Source: Pseudomonadota bacterium (GTDB lineage Bacteria; Pseudomonadota; Alphaproteobacteria; Dongiales; Dongiaceae). From it: DNA of 64,000 nt. Positions within the stretch are counted from its first letter, which is position 1. Every line of letters begins with the position of its first letter. The DNA lies in NCBI GenBank assembly GCA_021792365.1, contig JAJYUT010000004.1, forward strand, positions 62,001 to 126,000, in the 5' to 3' direction. Positions 45,215 to 54,989 of this stretch are shown piece by piece. Below the pieces are notes generated by a model, which ran no database searches, was not told the DNA's origin, and saw only the letters and a list, made by a program, of their open reading frames with translations. The position numbers were made by a program, and so were the translations under genes.

Positions 45215-45400
45215 ATGAGCAACTTGCAATCTGCGACGCAGAACCGTGATGCCGCCGTCAAGCTGGCGAACGCCGGCTCTGTCCCGCATCTCGAGAGCGC
45301 GCGCCTCCTCGGCGCGGGCGGCGAGGCGGTGATCGAGCACGAGGGCAATCTCTACCGCCTGCGGCGGACCAGCCGCGGTGGGCTCGTGCTCACGAAGTAG
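45215..45400 (+). CDS. hemP: Hemin uptake protein HemP (HmuP)
   Basis: 61 aa. The second half carries the family signature: 'SARLLGAGGEAVIEHEGNLY' then 'RLRRTSRGGLVLTK'. HemP/HmuP proteins are small factors needed for haem uptake; in Bradyrhizobium HmuP is a co-activator of the haem receptor operon. Here it is placed 147 bases before a haem receptor gene and after a Fur-box-like site. Confidence 0.9.
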   Translation: MSNLQSATQNRDAAVKLANAGSVPHLESARLLGAGGEAVIEHEGNLYRLRRTSRGGLVLTK

Positions 45401-45547
45401 ACCGACGACAACCGGCGGGCGCAACGCGGCGAGATCGCTGCGGAGGGGACGCTCGGCCGGCATATAGACCCAAGCCAGCCACATGACCGCCCGCCGGGCG
45501 GTCCAGCCAGCCAGGGACCTCAACGACGGGCCAATGGGGGACATGGC

Positions 45548-47716
45548 ATGGTTTCGAGATGGTTTGGCGTGGCGGCGATCCTAGCGGGCATCGCCAGGGT
45601 TAACGGCGTTGCCTGGGCGCAGGAGAGCGCGACGGAACAGACCGGGCAGCAGGAACAGGCGAGCGGAACCGGGGCCGCCGTGGATGCGGCTGACGCCACG
45701 GCGCCGGCCGTGATGTTCCCGACGATCTCCGTCACCGCGACGCGCAACCCGATCGAAGCGTTCGAGTATCCGGGCATGGTCACAGTGATCGATACCGACC
45801 GGCCGGACCTGCGCAACGCGTCAACGCCGGACGATCTCTTGAACCGGGTGCCGGGCGTCGAGTTCACCGGAGGGCCGCGCAGGACCGGCGAGGATCCGAG
45901 CATCCGCGGCTTTTCCGGCCCGGACGTGGTCATCATGATGGACGGCGCGCGGCAGAACATCGATACCGGCCACGAGGGGCGCTTCTTCCTGGACCCCAGC
46001 CTGGTCGGCGACGTGGAAGTGCTGCGCGGCGCCGCCTCCGCGCTTTACGGCAGCGGCGGCAGCGGCGGCGTCATTTCCTTCCGCACCCGGAGCGTCGACG
46101 ATCTCCTTGAAGCGGACGAGACCTGGGGCTTCCGCGTCGGAGGCGGCTATCAGGACGTCAATGAAGAAGCGATGGGCACCTTCACGCTCTACGGCCGCCC
46201 CGTGGATGGAATCGATCTCCTGGGCAGCGTCACCAAGCGCGATTCAAGCGATATCGAGCTTGGCAATGGCGACAGCCTGGACAGCGACGACGACATCGTC
46301 GCCGGGCTGGTGAAGGCTGGCTTCGAGTTCGCCGAGCATCATCGCCTCGAGACCTCCTTCCAGCGCTTCGACAACGAGGCGGAAGAGCCGATGAACGGCC
46401 AGGGCATCGGCGGTGACGACGAGGCGGAGAAGAACATCCGCGCCGACACCACGCGCCTCGGCTATGCCTACTCGAACCCGGACGACAAGCTGTTCGATCT
46501 CGACGTGACGCTCTACTACTCGGATTTCGCGATCGAATCCCTGCGGCTCGACGATCTCGGCGCCGGGCCGGAAGGCGAGCTGCTGCGGCGCGACGTTGAT
46601 ACGCTCGGCTTCCGGGCGGAGAACACCTCGCGCCTGGATTTCTCCGACATGACGGGCCTCGCCTTCACCTATGGCGCCGAAGGCTACCAGGACCGGCAGG
46701 ATGGGGAGTCCGGCAATGGCGACCGCAGCGGCGTGCCGGATGCGGAGGCCGATTTCATCGCCGGCTTCTTCCAGACCGAGCTGCGCATGGAGCAGCCCTT
46801 CGGCTTCGTGCCGGGCGAGATGCTGCTGCTGGGCGGCGTGCGCTACGACCACTACGCGGCCTCGAGCGACCTTGCCGACAGCAACACGGACGACGCGGTC
46901 TCGCCGCGCGTGGGGCTCAGCTACATGCCGACCGACTGGTCGATGCTGTTCGCCAATTGGGGCGAGGCGTTCCGCGCCCCCACCATCAACGAGATGTACA
47001 ACGAGGGCCTGCACTTCACGATGGGCTTCGCCGACAACTTCTTTGTGTCGAACCCGGACCTGCGCCCGCAGACCACCGAGACCATCGAGGTGGGCGGCGG
47101 CCTCGACTTCGACAACGTGCTCGAGACCGGCGACCGCCTGACCCTCAAGGGCTCCTATTTCTGGATCAAGGGCCAGGACTTCATTTCGCTCAGCGTCGAC
47201 CAGCCGACGCCGTTCGTCGATTGCAATATCTTCATCCCCGGCGACTGCAACGGCACGACCTTCGCGGAGAACGTCGCGCGGGCGAAGCTATGGGGCTCGG
47301 AGGTCGAGGCGAGCTACGAGAGCGACCGCTTCCGCGTAGGCTTCGGCTATTCCGACATCGACGGCAAGGATCGCGACACCGGCGATCACCTCGGCTCGCT
47401 CACCCTCACGTCGGCGCAATTCACCGTCGACGTGGCTGTGAAGCTGCCGGAGATCGATTCGATCGTCGGCTGGCGCACCTTCATCGCCGATGATTTCAAC
47501 GAGGTGAACGAGGGCGAGGAAGACCTGAAGCGCCAGAACTACAACCTGCACGACATCTACTTCTCCTGGGCGCCGGAGGGCACGTTCATCGACGGCCTTC
47601 AGGTCGATGTCGGATTGGAGAACGTGTTCGATGAGAACTATGCGCGGGTCTACACCGACTCCAAGGAGCCGGGCCGGAACTTCCGGCTCGGGGTCAGCTA
47701 CGGCATGAACTTCTAA
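45548..47716 (+). CDS. hmuR: TonB-dependent haem/haemoglobin receptor
   Basis: 722 aa. A signal peptide ends near 'GVAWAQ', followed by a TonB box region ('FPTISVTATRNP'), plug domain (about 60-170, 'LLNRVPGVEFTGGPRR', 'VEVLRGAASALYGSGG') and a 22-strand barrel ending in '..VSYGMNF'. The haem-receptor marks are there: 'FRAPTINEMYNEGLHF' (FRAP box and nearby His) and 'NPDLRPQTTETIEVG' (NPNL box). It takes haem from the outside to the periplasm using TonB energy. hmuT begins 10 bases later. Confidence 0.9.
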   Translation: MVSRWFGVAAILAGIARVNGVAWAQESATEQTGQQEQASGTGAAVDAADATAPAVMFPTISVTATRNPIEAFEYPGMVTVIDTDRPDLRNASTPDDLLNRVPGVEFTGGPRRTGEDPSIRGFSGPDVVIMMDGARQNIDTGHEGRFFLDPSLVGDVEVLRGAASALYGSGGSGGVISFRTRSVDDLLEADETWGFRVGGGYQDVNEEAMGTFTLYGRPVDGIDLLGSVTKRDSSDIELGNGDSLDSDDDIVAGLVKAGFEFAEHHRLETSFQRFDNEAEEPMNGQGIGGDDEAEKNIRADTTRLGYAYSNPDDKLFDLDVTLYYSDFAIESLRLDDLGAGPEGELLRRDVDTLGFRAENTSRLDFSDMTGLAFTYGAEGYQDRQDGESGNGDRSGVPDAEADFIAGFFQTELRMEQPFGFVPGEMLLLGGVRYDHYAASSDLADSNTDDAVSPRVGLSYMPTDWSMLFANWGEAFRAPTINEMYNEGLHFTMGFADNFFVSNPDLRPQTTETIEVGGGLDFDNVLETGDRLTLKGSYFWIKGQDFISLSVDQPTPFVDCNIFIPGDCNGTTFAENVARAKLWGSEVEASYESDRFRVGFGYSDIDGKDRDTGDHLGSLTLTSAQFTVDVAVKLPEIDSIVGWRTFIADDFNEVNEGEEDLKRQNYNLHDIYFSWAPEGTFIDGLQVDVGLENVFDENYARVYTDSKEPGRNFRLGVSYGMNF

Positions 47717-47726
47717 GGGGCAAACC

Positions 47727-48620
47727 GTGTCGAACGTGCGCGGTATTCTGGGAGCCTGCGCGGCCATCGCGTTGTCGGTCATCGCGCCATCGGCCTGGGG
47801 CGATTGCGGCGGCGCCACGGCGACCGGCCCTGTCATCTCCATCGGCGGCGACGTGACGGAGATTGTCTATGCGCTGGGCGCCGGCGACCGGGTGATCGCG
47901 GTCGACATTACCAGCCGGCATCCCACCGAGGCACGCGCTTTGCCGCAGGTCGGCTACATGCGGCAATTGTCCGCCGAGCCGATCCTCAGTCTCGCGCCGT
48001 CGCTGATCCTTGCCATTGCGGATGCCGGGCCGCCGACGGTGCTGGACCAGCTTCGCGCCGCCGGCGCCTGCATCGCGCTGGTGCCGGACGATCATTCGCC
48101 GGCGGGCGTCATCAGGAAGGTGGAAGCGGTCGCTGCCGCCCTCGGCCGAGAAACGGAGGGCGATGCGCTGGCGGCGCGCCTGGAGGCCGAGTTCGCGGCG
48201 CTGCGGGCCAGCGTCGGCGCGGTCAAGGACCAGCCGCGCGTGCTGTTCCTGTTCTCCGTCGGAGAAGGCGCGCCGCTGGTGGGCGGCCGCAACACCTCGG
48301 CCGATTCCATCATCACGCTGGCCGGCGGGCGAAACGCGATCGACGGCTTCGCGGATTTCAAGCCCGTCTCCTCCGAAAGCATCATCGCCGCGGCGCCGGA
48401 CGTGCTGCTGGTGACCGACCTCACGCTCGAGAAGCTGGGCGGCGTGGAAGGCCTGCTCCGGCGCACCGACATCGCGGAGACGCCGGCCGGCAAGGCGAAG
48501 CGCGTGGTGACCATGGATTCGCTGCTGCTGCTCGGCTTCGGGCCGCGCACGCCGCAGGCGATCAGCCAACTGGCGACGGCACTGCACCCCAGTTTTGTTG
48601 CGCCGCAGGCCGCGAATTAG
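47727..48620 (+). CDS. hmuT: Hemin ABC transporter periplasmic binding protein HmuT
   Basis: 297 aa from GTG 47727 (aagggg upstream). A signal peptide is followed by a BtuF/HmuT-type fold: 'VISIGGDVTEIVYALGAGDR', 'LPQVGYMRQLSAEPILSLAP', 'NTSADSIITLAGGRNAIDGF'. The Tyr in 'VGYMRQ' is the expected haem ligand of the family. It hands haem to HmuUV. Confidence 0.9.
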   Translation: MSNVRGILGACAAIALSVIAPSAWGDCGGATATGPVISIGGDVTEIVYALGAGDRVIAVDITSRHPTEARALPQVGYMRQLSAEPILSLAPSLILAIADAGPPTVLDQLRAAGACIALVPDDHSPAGVIRKVEAVAAALGRETEGDALAARLEAEFAALRASVGAVKDQPRVLFLFSVGEGAPLVGGRNTSADSIITLAGGRNAIDGFADFKPVSSESIIAAAPDVLLVTDLTLEKLGGVEGLLRRTDIAETPAGKAKRVVTMDSLLLLGFGPRTPQAISQLATALHPSFVAPQAAN

Positions 48621-48625
48621 CCGCG

Positions 48626-49711
48626 ATGGAATCGACCGCCGCCTTTGCCGTCCTGTTGCACCGGCAGGTGCAGAAGACCGTCCTCGCGATTGTCATCGCC
48701 GCCCTGGCCCTGGCAGTGATCTGCCTCGTCACCATTCATGCGGGCGCGATCCAGATCCCGCCCGGCACCGCGCTGGGGCTGCTCGCGGAGCAGCTTGGCC
48801 TGGCTTCGGTTGACGAGGGCATGCGGTCGTTGCGCACGATCCTGATCGATATCCGCCTGCCGCGCGTCGCACTTGGCATCCTCACCGGCGCGGGCCTCGC
48901 CGTGGCCGGGGTCACGCTTCAGGGGCTGTTCCGCAATCCGCTCGCCGATCCCGGCCTGGTCGGAGTCTCGACTGGCGCGGCGACGGCGGCCGCGGCCTTC
49001 ATTGTGCTCGGCTGGCCGCTGGCGGAATACCTGTCGGCGCCGGTCCTGCGCCATGCCCTGCCGGTGGCGGCCTTTGCCGGCGGGCTGCTCACCACCATCG
49101 TCATCTACATGGTGGCGACACGCGAGGGGCGCACGGACGTCGCGACGTTGCTGCTGGCGGGCGTCGCCATCAACGCCATGGCGGGCGCCTGCATCGGCCT
49201 GCTGGTCTTCCTCAGCGCCGAGAGCGAGTTGCGCGACCTGAACTTCTGGATGCTGGGCAGCCTCAACGGTATCACTTGGGAGCGCCTGGTGTTCGCCGGC
49301 CCCCTGATCCTCGCCGCGACCATCGCCCTGATGCGCTTCGCCCGGATGCTGAACGCCCTGCTGCTGGGCGAGGTGGAGGCGCGCCATCTCGGCTTCGACG
49401 TCGAGCGCAGCAAGCGCTGCATGATCCTGCTGGTGGCGCTGACCGTCGGGGCGATCGTGGCGCTGACCGGCGCGATCGGCTTCGTCGGCCTCGTCGTCCC
49501 GCATCTGGTGCGCCTGATGATGGGCGCGGACCATCGCGCGCTCTATCCCGTGTCGGCATTGTTGGGCGCCTGCCTGGTGCTGCTGGCGGATCTGTTCGCG
49601 CGCATTATCGTGGTGCCGGCGGAGCTGCCGATCGGCATCGTCACCAGCGTCCTGGGCGGTCCGTTCTTCCTCTGGCTGCTGCTGCGCCAGAAGGCGCAGG
49701 GAGCGTTCTGA
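48626..49711 (+). CDS. hmuU: Hemin ABC transporter permease HmuU
   Basis: 361 aa, FecCD family with about ten membrane helices: 'IRLPRVALGILTGAGLAVAG', 'TLQGLFRNPLADPGLVGVST', 'GSLNGITWERL', 'GFVGLVVPHLVRLMMGADHR'. ATG 48626 lies 6 bases after the hmuT stop; the stop overlaps hmuV (TGATG). Confidence 0.92.
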   Translation: MESTAAFAVLLHRQVQKTVLAIVIAALALAVICLVTIHAGAIQIPPGTALGLLAEQLGLASVDEGMRSLRTILIDIRLPRVALGILTGAGLAVAGVTLQGLFRNPLADPGLVGVSTGAATAAAAFIVLGWPLAEYLSAPVLRHALPVAAFAGGLLTTIVIYMVATREGRTDVATLLLAGVAINAMAGACIGLLVFLSAESELRDLNFWMLGSLNGITWERLVFAGPLILAATIALMRFARMLNALLLGEVEARHLGFDVERSKRCMILLVALTVGAIVALTGAIGFVGLVVPHLVRLMMGADHRALYPVSALLGACLVLLADLFARIIVVPAELPIGIVTSVLGGPFFLWLLLRQKAQGAF

Positions 49712-50565
49712 TGCTGGCGGCGGAGAATATCAGCGTCATACGGGGCGCGAAGCGCATCCTGGATCAGGTGAGCGCAGCGGTGAGGCCGGGCGAGTTCCTG
49801 GCCGTCATCGGGCCCAACGGCGCGGGGAAATCGACCCTGCTCCATGTGCTCGCCGGCTCGCTCGAGCCTGACGAAGGTGCGTCGCTGCTCGACAGGCGGA
49901 CGCTGTCCGCCTGGCCCGCGCGCGACCTCAGCCGCCGCCGCGCCGTCCTGACCCAGAGCCCGAGCCTCGGCTTCGCCTTGACCGCCCTGCAACTGGTGCT
50001 GATCGGCCGCTCGCCGCATTTGGGCAGCCATCCCGGCCGCGCCGACCTGCGCGCGGCCGAGGCCGCCATGAAGGAGGCGGGCGTCGCGCATCTTGCGGAG
50101 CGCTCCTATCTCACGCTCTCCGGCGGCGAGCGGCAGCGTGTCCATATCGCGCGCGTGCTGTCGCAGCTTCACACGGACGAACCGGGCGACCGCTATCTGC
50201 TGCTGGACGAGCCGACCAACAACCTCGATCTGGGCCATCAGCACCTTGCGCTGTCCGCCGCGCGCAGGATGACAGAGCGCGGCGTCGGAATCATTGCCAT
50301 CCTGCACGATCCCAATCATGCCGTCGCCTATGCCGATCGCATCCACGTGCTGGATCGCGGTCGCACCTATGCCGAAGGCGCGGCCTCCGAGGTGATGAGC
50401 GAAAAGATGATGAGCGAAGTGTTCGAGGTGAGGGCGCGCATCCTGCGCGAGGCAGCGTGCGAGCGCCCCTACATCGTGCTATCGCCGGGCGCCAAGCGTT
50501 CTTCCGCAATGATCAAGCCAAAAGGAGAGAATGATGTTCATCGCCATGAACCGCTTCCAGGTTAG
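49711..50565 (+). CDS. hmuV: Hemin ABC transporter ATP-binding protein HmuV
   Basis: 284 aa. Walker A 'GPNGAGKST', signature 'LSGGERQRVHIAR', Walker B 'YLLLDEPTNNLDLGHQ', H-loop 'AILHDPNHA'. The last 15 residues ('GENDVHRHEPLPG' end) read through the ribosome site and start of the next gene, so the C-terminus is slightly longer than usual and the two genes overlap by about 30 bases. Confidence 0.92.
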   Translation: MLAAENISVIRGAKRILDQVSAAVRPGEFLAVIGPNGAGKSTLLHVLAGSLEPDEGASLLDRRTLSAWPARDLSRRRAVLTQSPSLGFALTALQLVLIGRSPHLGSHPGRADLRAAEAAMKEAGVAHLAERSYLTLSGGERQRVHIARVLSQLHTDEPGDRYLLLDEPTNNLDLGHQHLALSAARRMTERGVGIIAILHDPNHAVAYADRIHVLDRGRTYAEGAASEVMSEKMMSEVFEVRARILREAACERPYIVLSPGAKRSSAMIKPKGENDVHRHEPLPG

Positions 50566-50845
50566 GCTGGGCAGCGAGGCGGAATTCGAGCGCATCTGGC
50601 GCGAGCGCGACACCTATCTGCGCGACCTGCCCGGCTTCGTCGAGTTCCATCTGCTGAAGGGACCGCAGCGCGAGGACCACACGCTCTATTCCTCGCACAC
50701 GGTCTGGGCTTCACGCGCCAGCTTCGAGGGCTGGACCAGGTCCGAGGCCTTCCGCAAGGCGCACCAGAATGCCGGGCAGAATCGCGACCTTTATATCGGC
50801 GGCCCGAGCTTCGAAGGGTTCGATGTCGTCCAGCACGTGAAGTAG
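50534..50845 (+). CDS. Antibiotic-biosynthesis-monooxygenase fold protein, likely haem-degrading (HmuD/HmuQ, IsdG-like)
   Basis: 103 aa, ABM/dimeric alpha-beta barrel: 'MFIAMNRFQVRLGSEAEFER', 'LPGFVEFHLLKGPQ', 'DHTLYSSHTVWASRASFEGW', 'SEAFRKAH'. The Asn, His and Trp positions fit the IsdG-type haem oxygenases, which open haem in the cytoplasm and free iron. It is coupled to hmuV, which fits the last step of haem use. ATG 50534 has the better spacing to aaggagag; ATG 50531 is also possible. Confidence 0.82.
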   Translation: MFIAMNRFQVRLGSEAEFERIWRERDTYLRDLPGFVEFHLLKGPQREDHTLYSSHTVWASRASFEGWTRSEAFRKAHQNAGQNRDLYIGGPSFEGFDVVQHVK

Positions 50846-50958
50846 CCAGCGGGCGGTCACCACTCGCCGCGGCGCCCGCGGCGGAGCGGTGAGCCGGAGT
50901 CCTTGCATTCCAATTGGTTGGGGGGATGGCAGCTTCCGCCCCGTTTGCGATTGCGTCT

Positions 50959-50977
50959 GATAATCATTCTCATTATC
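50959..50977. promoter_or_regulatory. Fur box before the imelysin operon
   Basis: GATAATCATTCTCATTATC, very close to the classic 19-bp Fur consensus (GATAATGATAATCATTATC). It lies 31 bases before the first imelysin gene and should repress the five-gene operon when iron is plentiful. Confidence 0.85.
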
Positions 50978-51008
50978 TTGCCACTCATCTGTTTGAGGAG
51001 GAAGCACA

Positions 51009-52286
51009 ATGGTTCGCAAGGCTGGTTTGTGGTGCGCGGTGGTGGGCGGCATATGGATGGCGGGAGGCGCGACCGCGCTGGCCGCCGACATCGCGGCCGT
51101 GGTCGAGACCTATGCCGATATCGCGCACGCCAAATACGAGGATTCGCTGACGACCGCCGAAGCGCTGCAAGAGGCCATCGACGTGCTGACCGCCAAGCCG
51201 ACGGAAGAGAACTTGCAGGCCGCGCGCCAAGCCTGGCTGGCCTCGCGCGTGCCGTATCAGCAGACCGAGGGCTATCGCTTCGGCAACCCGATCGTCGATG
51301 ACTGGGAGGGCAAGGTGAATGCCTGGCCGCTCGACGAGGGGCTGATCGATTACGTGGCGGAATCCTACGGCACCGAGTCGGACGCGAACCCGCTCTACGT
51401 GGCGAACGTGATCGCCAACACCAGCATCTCCTTCGGCGGCGAGACCTTCGACACCAGCGCGATCACCAAGGAACTGCTGGCCGATAAGCTGCACGAGGCG
51501 GGCGAGTCCGAAGCCAACGTGGCGACCGGCTACCATGCCATCGAGTTCCTGCTGTGGGGCCAGGATCTGAACGGAACGGGCCCAGGCGCCGGCAACCGCC
51601 CGGCCAGCGACTACGACACCGCCCATTGCACCAACGGCCATTGCGACCGTCGCGCGGCCTATCTCCGGACTGCGGCCGCGCTGCTGGTGGACGACCTCGA
51701 GGAGATGGTCGCCAACTGGACCGCAGACGGCGCGGCGCGCAAGGCGCTGCGCGATGCCGGCGGCAACGGCGCGCTCGGCATGATGTTCGCCGGCCTCGGC
51801 AGCCTCTCCTATGGCGAACTGGCGGGCGAGCGCATGAAGCTCGGCCTGCTGCTGCACGATCCGGAGGAGGAGCATGACTGCTTCTCCGACAACACGCACA
51901 ACTCGCACTACTACGACCAGGTCGGCATGATCGCGATCTACGAGGGCAGCTACACCCGCACCGACGGCAGCGTGGTCAAGGGCGCCAGCCTGTCCAAGCT
52001 GGTCGCGGCCGCTTCGCCCGACGCCGACAAGGCGGTGAAAGCCGCGATGACCGATGCCGAGGCGAAGCTGCGCGCGGTCAAGGAAAGCGCCGACAGCGGC
52101 AAGATGGCCTATGACCAGATGCTCGGCGACGGCAATGCCGAGGGCAACAAGATGCTGCAGGACGCCATCGACGCCCTGGTCGCCCAGACCCGCGCGATCG
52201 AGACGGCCGTGGATGCGCTGAAGATCGGCGCCGTGGCGATCGAAGGCTCCGATTCCCTAGACAATCCGTCCGCTGTCCTTCAATAA
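51009..52286 (+). CDS. Imelysin-family iron-regulated periplasmic protein (IrpA-like)
   Basis: 425 aa. A signal peptide ends near 'ATALAAD'. Imelysin/EfeO-type helical protein with the GxHxxE motif in 'ATGYHAIEFLLWGQDLNGTG' and 'FGNPIVDDWEGKVNAWPLDE'; 'FSDNTHNSHYYDQVG' is the second family motif. Imelysin proteins are periplasmic, iron-repressed, and thought to bind or carry iron. gaggagga precedes the ATG and a near-consensus Fur box lies just upstream. First gene of an operon with a multicopper oxidase, di-haem protein, second imelysin and DUF1513. Confidence 0.9.
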   Translation: MVRKAGLWCAVVGGIWMAGGATALAADIAAVVETYADIAHAKYEDSLTTAEALQEAIDVLTAKPTEENLQAARQAWLASRVPYQQTEGYRFGNPIVDDWEGKVNAWPLDEGLIDYVAESYGTESDANPLYVANVIANTSISFGGETFDTSAITKELLADKLHEAGESEANVATGYHAIEFLLWGQDLNGTGPGAGNRPASDYDTAHCTNGHCDRRAAYLRTAAALLVDDLEEMVANWTADGAARKALRDAGGNGALGMMFAGLGSLSYGELAGERMKLGLLLHDPEEEHDCFSDNTHNSHYYDQVGMIAIYEGSYTRTDGSVVKGASLSKLVAAASPDADKAVKAAMTDAEAKLRAVKESADSGKMAYDQMLGDGNAEGNKMLQDAIDALVAQTRAIETAVDALKIGAVAIEGSDSLDNPSAVLQ

Positions 52287-52294
52287 CGAGAGCC

Positions 52295-53695
52295 GTGTGG
52301 ACACGGCGCCAATTCCTCGCCGGCACGGCGGCGCTCACGGCGCTGCCGTTGCCGCTTCCGGCTCAGGCTCAAGCTGACAGCTCGGGCCGCGCGCCTGTGG
52401 TGCTGGAGGCGCGCCAGCGCGCCATGTCCCTGCTGCCCGGCAGCACCACGCCGATCTGGACCTATGGCGACGGGCAGGATTGGCCGCCGGTGCTGCGCAC
52501 GCAGCGCGGCGCGCCCTTCCGCGCCACGCTGACCAACCGTGTGACGGAGCACACCGCCATCCACTGGCACGGCATCCGCCTGCCCAACGCCATGGACGGC
52601 GTGCCCTACATGACCCAGCCGCCGGTCGAGCCGGGGCAGAGCTTCGCCTATGAGTTCGCCCCGCCCGATGCCGGCACGTTCTTCTTCCATCCCCATTGCA
52701 ACACCGTGGAGCAACTTGGCCGCGGACTGGCCGGTGTCCTGATCGTCGAGGATGCGGCGGAGGAGAGACGGTTCCTGGCCGACCATGTCGTCGCCATCAA
52801 GGACTGGCGGCTGAAGCCGGACGGCTCCTTCGATGTCTTCTCCACCGACAAGGGCGCGGCGCGCGCCGGCACCTTCGGCACCGTCGAGACGGTGAACGCC
52901 AGGCCGCACGCGCGGCTCGAGGCGCTGGCGCATGGCTGGGTGCGGCTGCGCGTGCTCAATCTCGACGTCTCGCGCCTCGTGGTGGTGGCGCTGGATGGCG
53001 CGGAGGGCTTCGTGATCGCGACCGACGGCAACCCCCTGCCGCCGGTTCCTTTGAAGACGTGGCGGCTCGGCCCCGCCATGCGCGTGGACATCGCCTTCCG
53101 CATGCCGTGGCACAGCGTGCGGCTGCAGAATGTCTGGGGCTCCAAGCCGGAGTTGCTGGCGGAGATCGCGTTCATTGAAAGCGCGCTGCCAGCGATTGGC
53201 GCGATGCCGCAACTGGCCGCCAGCGGCGTGACGGAGCCGGATTTCGAGAACGCAGAGCGTCTCCGCTTCGATCTGACCGCCGGCCATGTCTCGCCGGAAC
53301 TGGAGGCTTACCTGCGGGAGAACAAGCTCGGCCTGGATGCGCTGTGCCTGCCGCAACGCACCTTCTGGGCCATCAACGGCAAGTCCTGGTCTGGGCAGGA
53401 CCACCAGCTAAAGCCGCCGCCTTTGGCGGAGCTGAAGCTCGGTCGCTCCTATATCTTCGAGCTGTTCAACGGCACGCCGCACCCGCACCCGATCCACCTG
53501 CACGGCCATACGTTCCGCGTGCTGCGCTCGAGCAAGGACGAGATTGTTCCACATCTTGCTGACACTGTGCTGCTTGCGCCCAAGGAGAGGGTTGAGATCG
53601 CCTTCACAGCGGACAATCCCGGTATGTGGATGATGCACTGTCACATCATCGAGCACCAGGAGACCGGGATGATGGGCTATGTCACGGTGGCCTAG
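52295..53695 (+). CDS. Multicopper oxidase, exported by Tat
   Basis: 466 aa from GTG 52295. A Tat-type leader ('TRRQFLAG') is followed by three cupredoxin domains with all four copper-site motifs: 'HWHG' and 'FFHPH' in the N-terminal part, 'HPIHLHGHTF' and 'HCHIIEHQETGMM' at the C-terminus. The Met-rich insert of CueO is absent. In this iron operon it most likely works as a ferroxidase that oxidises Fe(II) for the imelysin proteins. It starts 8 bases after the imelysin stop, and its end overlaps the next gene. Confidence 0.88.
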   Translation: MWTRRQFLAGTAALTALPLPLPAQAQADSSGRAPVVLEARQRAMSLLPGSTTPIWTYGDGQDWPPVLRTQRGAPFRATLTNRVTEHTAIHWHGIRLPNAMDGVPYMTQPPVEPGQSFAYEFAPPDAGTFFFHPHCNTVEQLGRGLAGVLIVEDAAEERRFLADHVVAIKDWRLKPDGSFDVFSTDKGAARAGTFGTVETVNARPHARLEALAHGWVRLRVLNLDVSRLVVVALDGAEGFVIATDGNPLPPVPLKTWRLGPAMRVDIAFRMPWHSVRLQNVWGSKPELLAEIAFIESALPAIGAMPQLAASGVTEPDFENAERLRFDLTAGHVSPELEAYLRENKLGLDALCLPQRTFWAINGKSWSGQDHQLKPPPLAELKLGRSYIFELFNGTPHPHPIHLHGHTFRVLRSSKDEIVPHLADTVLLAPKERVEIAFTADNPGMWMMHCHIIEHQETGMMGYVTVA

Positions 53696-54989
53696 AGGCT
53701 TGGCCGGTCCGGCGGCCGCGCTCGCGGTCGTCCTCGGCGCGGCGCAGGCCGCCGCGGATTCCCTGGCCAGGGATTCCATGGACGTCGTGCTGGGCAAGGC
53801 CTTGTTCGAGCGCCTGTGGGTGTCCGCGCCGTCCTCCACCAAGGCGGCGGACGGGCTCGGCCCGTTGTTCAACGCGCGCGCCTGCTCCTCCTGCCATCAG
53901 GGCGGCGGGCGGGCCACGCTCGCGCTGGAAGAGGGCGATCTGCCGCCTTCGGCCGGGCTGACGCTGCGGGTCGGGACCACTGCGGAGGGCAGGCTGGCGC
54001 CCCACCCGGAACTCGGCCTGCAGGTGCAGACCATGGCCGTCGCCGGCCTGCGCCCCGAAGGCGAGCTGCATGTGACGTTCGTGACTCATGGCGAGCGGCT
54101 GACCGATGGGACGGAGGTGGAACTGCGCCGGCCGCGCATCCGCATCACCGGGCAGGACGCGCCCCGCGACCTTGCCTGGATCTCGCCGCGCCTGGCGCCG
54201 AGCCTGCATGGCAGCGGCCTGCTGGAGCGGGTGCCGCTGTCGCGACTCGCCGAATTGGCGGACCCGGATGATCTCGACGGCGACGGGATCTCCGGAGCCA
54301 TGATCGTGGGCCAGTACGGCGAGCAGGACATCGAGCCCGGCCGCTTCGGATGGAAGGGCGACGAACCGGACCTGACCCGCCAGATCTCCGCGGCCTTTCA
54401 TTTCGATCTTGGCCTGTCGACGCCGGTGCGACCGGAATTGTGGGGCGATTGCGCCGAAGCCCAGGCCGCGTGCCGCGAGGCCCCGCAGGGCGCGGCGGCC
54501 GGTGAGGCCGAGATCGACGGCAATCTCGTCGCGCTGATCGCGACCTATCTGCGCGCCTTGCCGGTGCCCGCCGGGTCACGCGGCGGTGCTGATGTCAGCG
54601 CAGGCGCGGCGCTCTTCGGCGCGATCGGCTGCGGCAATTGCCATATTGCGCAGCAGCCCGCGGAACTCGCATCCGGCGAGATCACGTGGTTCCGGCCCTA
54701 TAGCGACCTGCTGGTTCATGACATGGGCGACGGGCTCGCCGATCGCGCCGCCGACGATTCGGTCTCGACGGTCCCCGGCGCGCGCGACTGGCGCACGGCG
54801 CCGCTCTGGGGCCTGGGCGCCCGTGCTGTAGCCGAGGAAGGCGCCAATCTCTTGCATGATGGCCGCGCGCGTTCGATCCTCGAAGCCATCCTCTGGCATG
54901 GCGGCGAGGCAGAGCCGGCGAAGCAGCGCGCCGGGGAATTGTCGGCGGCGGATCGCGCCGCCCTGATCGCATTCCTGGAGAGCCTATGA
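53679..54989 (+). CDS. Di-haem oxidoreductase (DUF1111) c-type cytochrome
   Basis: 436 aa. A signal peptide ends near 'AAQAAAD'. Two haem c sites, 'CSSCHQ' (about 69-74) and 'CGNCHI' (about 305), are placed as in the DUF1111 di-haem family. 'LFNARACSSCHQGGGRA' and 'ALIATYLRALPVP' are family landmarks. It is often found between two imelysin genes, as here, and may carry electrons for periplasmic iron redox steps. The ATG lies inside the end of the oxidase gene (17-base overlap), and the stop overlaps the next ATG (ATGA). Confidence 0.88.
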   Translation: MSRWPRGLAGPAAALAVVLGAAQAAADSLARDSMDVVLGKALFERLWVSAPSSTKAADGLGPLFNARACSSCHQGGGRATLALEEGDLPPSAGLTLRVGTTAEGRLAPHPELGLQVQTMAVAGLRPEGELHVTFVTHGERLTDGTEVELRRPRIRITGQDAPRDLAWISPRLAPSLHGSGLLERVPLSRLAELADPDDLDGDGISGAMIVGQYGEQDIEPGRFGWKGDEPDLTRQISAAFHFDLGLSTPVRPELWGDCAEAQAACREAPQGAAAGEAEIDGNLVALIATYLRALPVPAGSRGGADVSAGAALFGAIGCGNCHIAQQPAELASGEITWFRPYSDLLVHDMGDGLADRAADDSVSTVPGARDWRTAPLWGLGARAVAEEGANLLHDGRARSILEAILWHGGEAEPAKQRAGELSAADRAALIAFLESL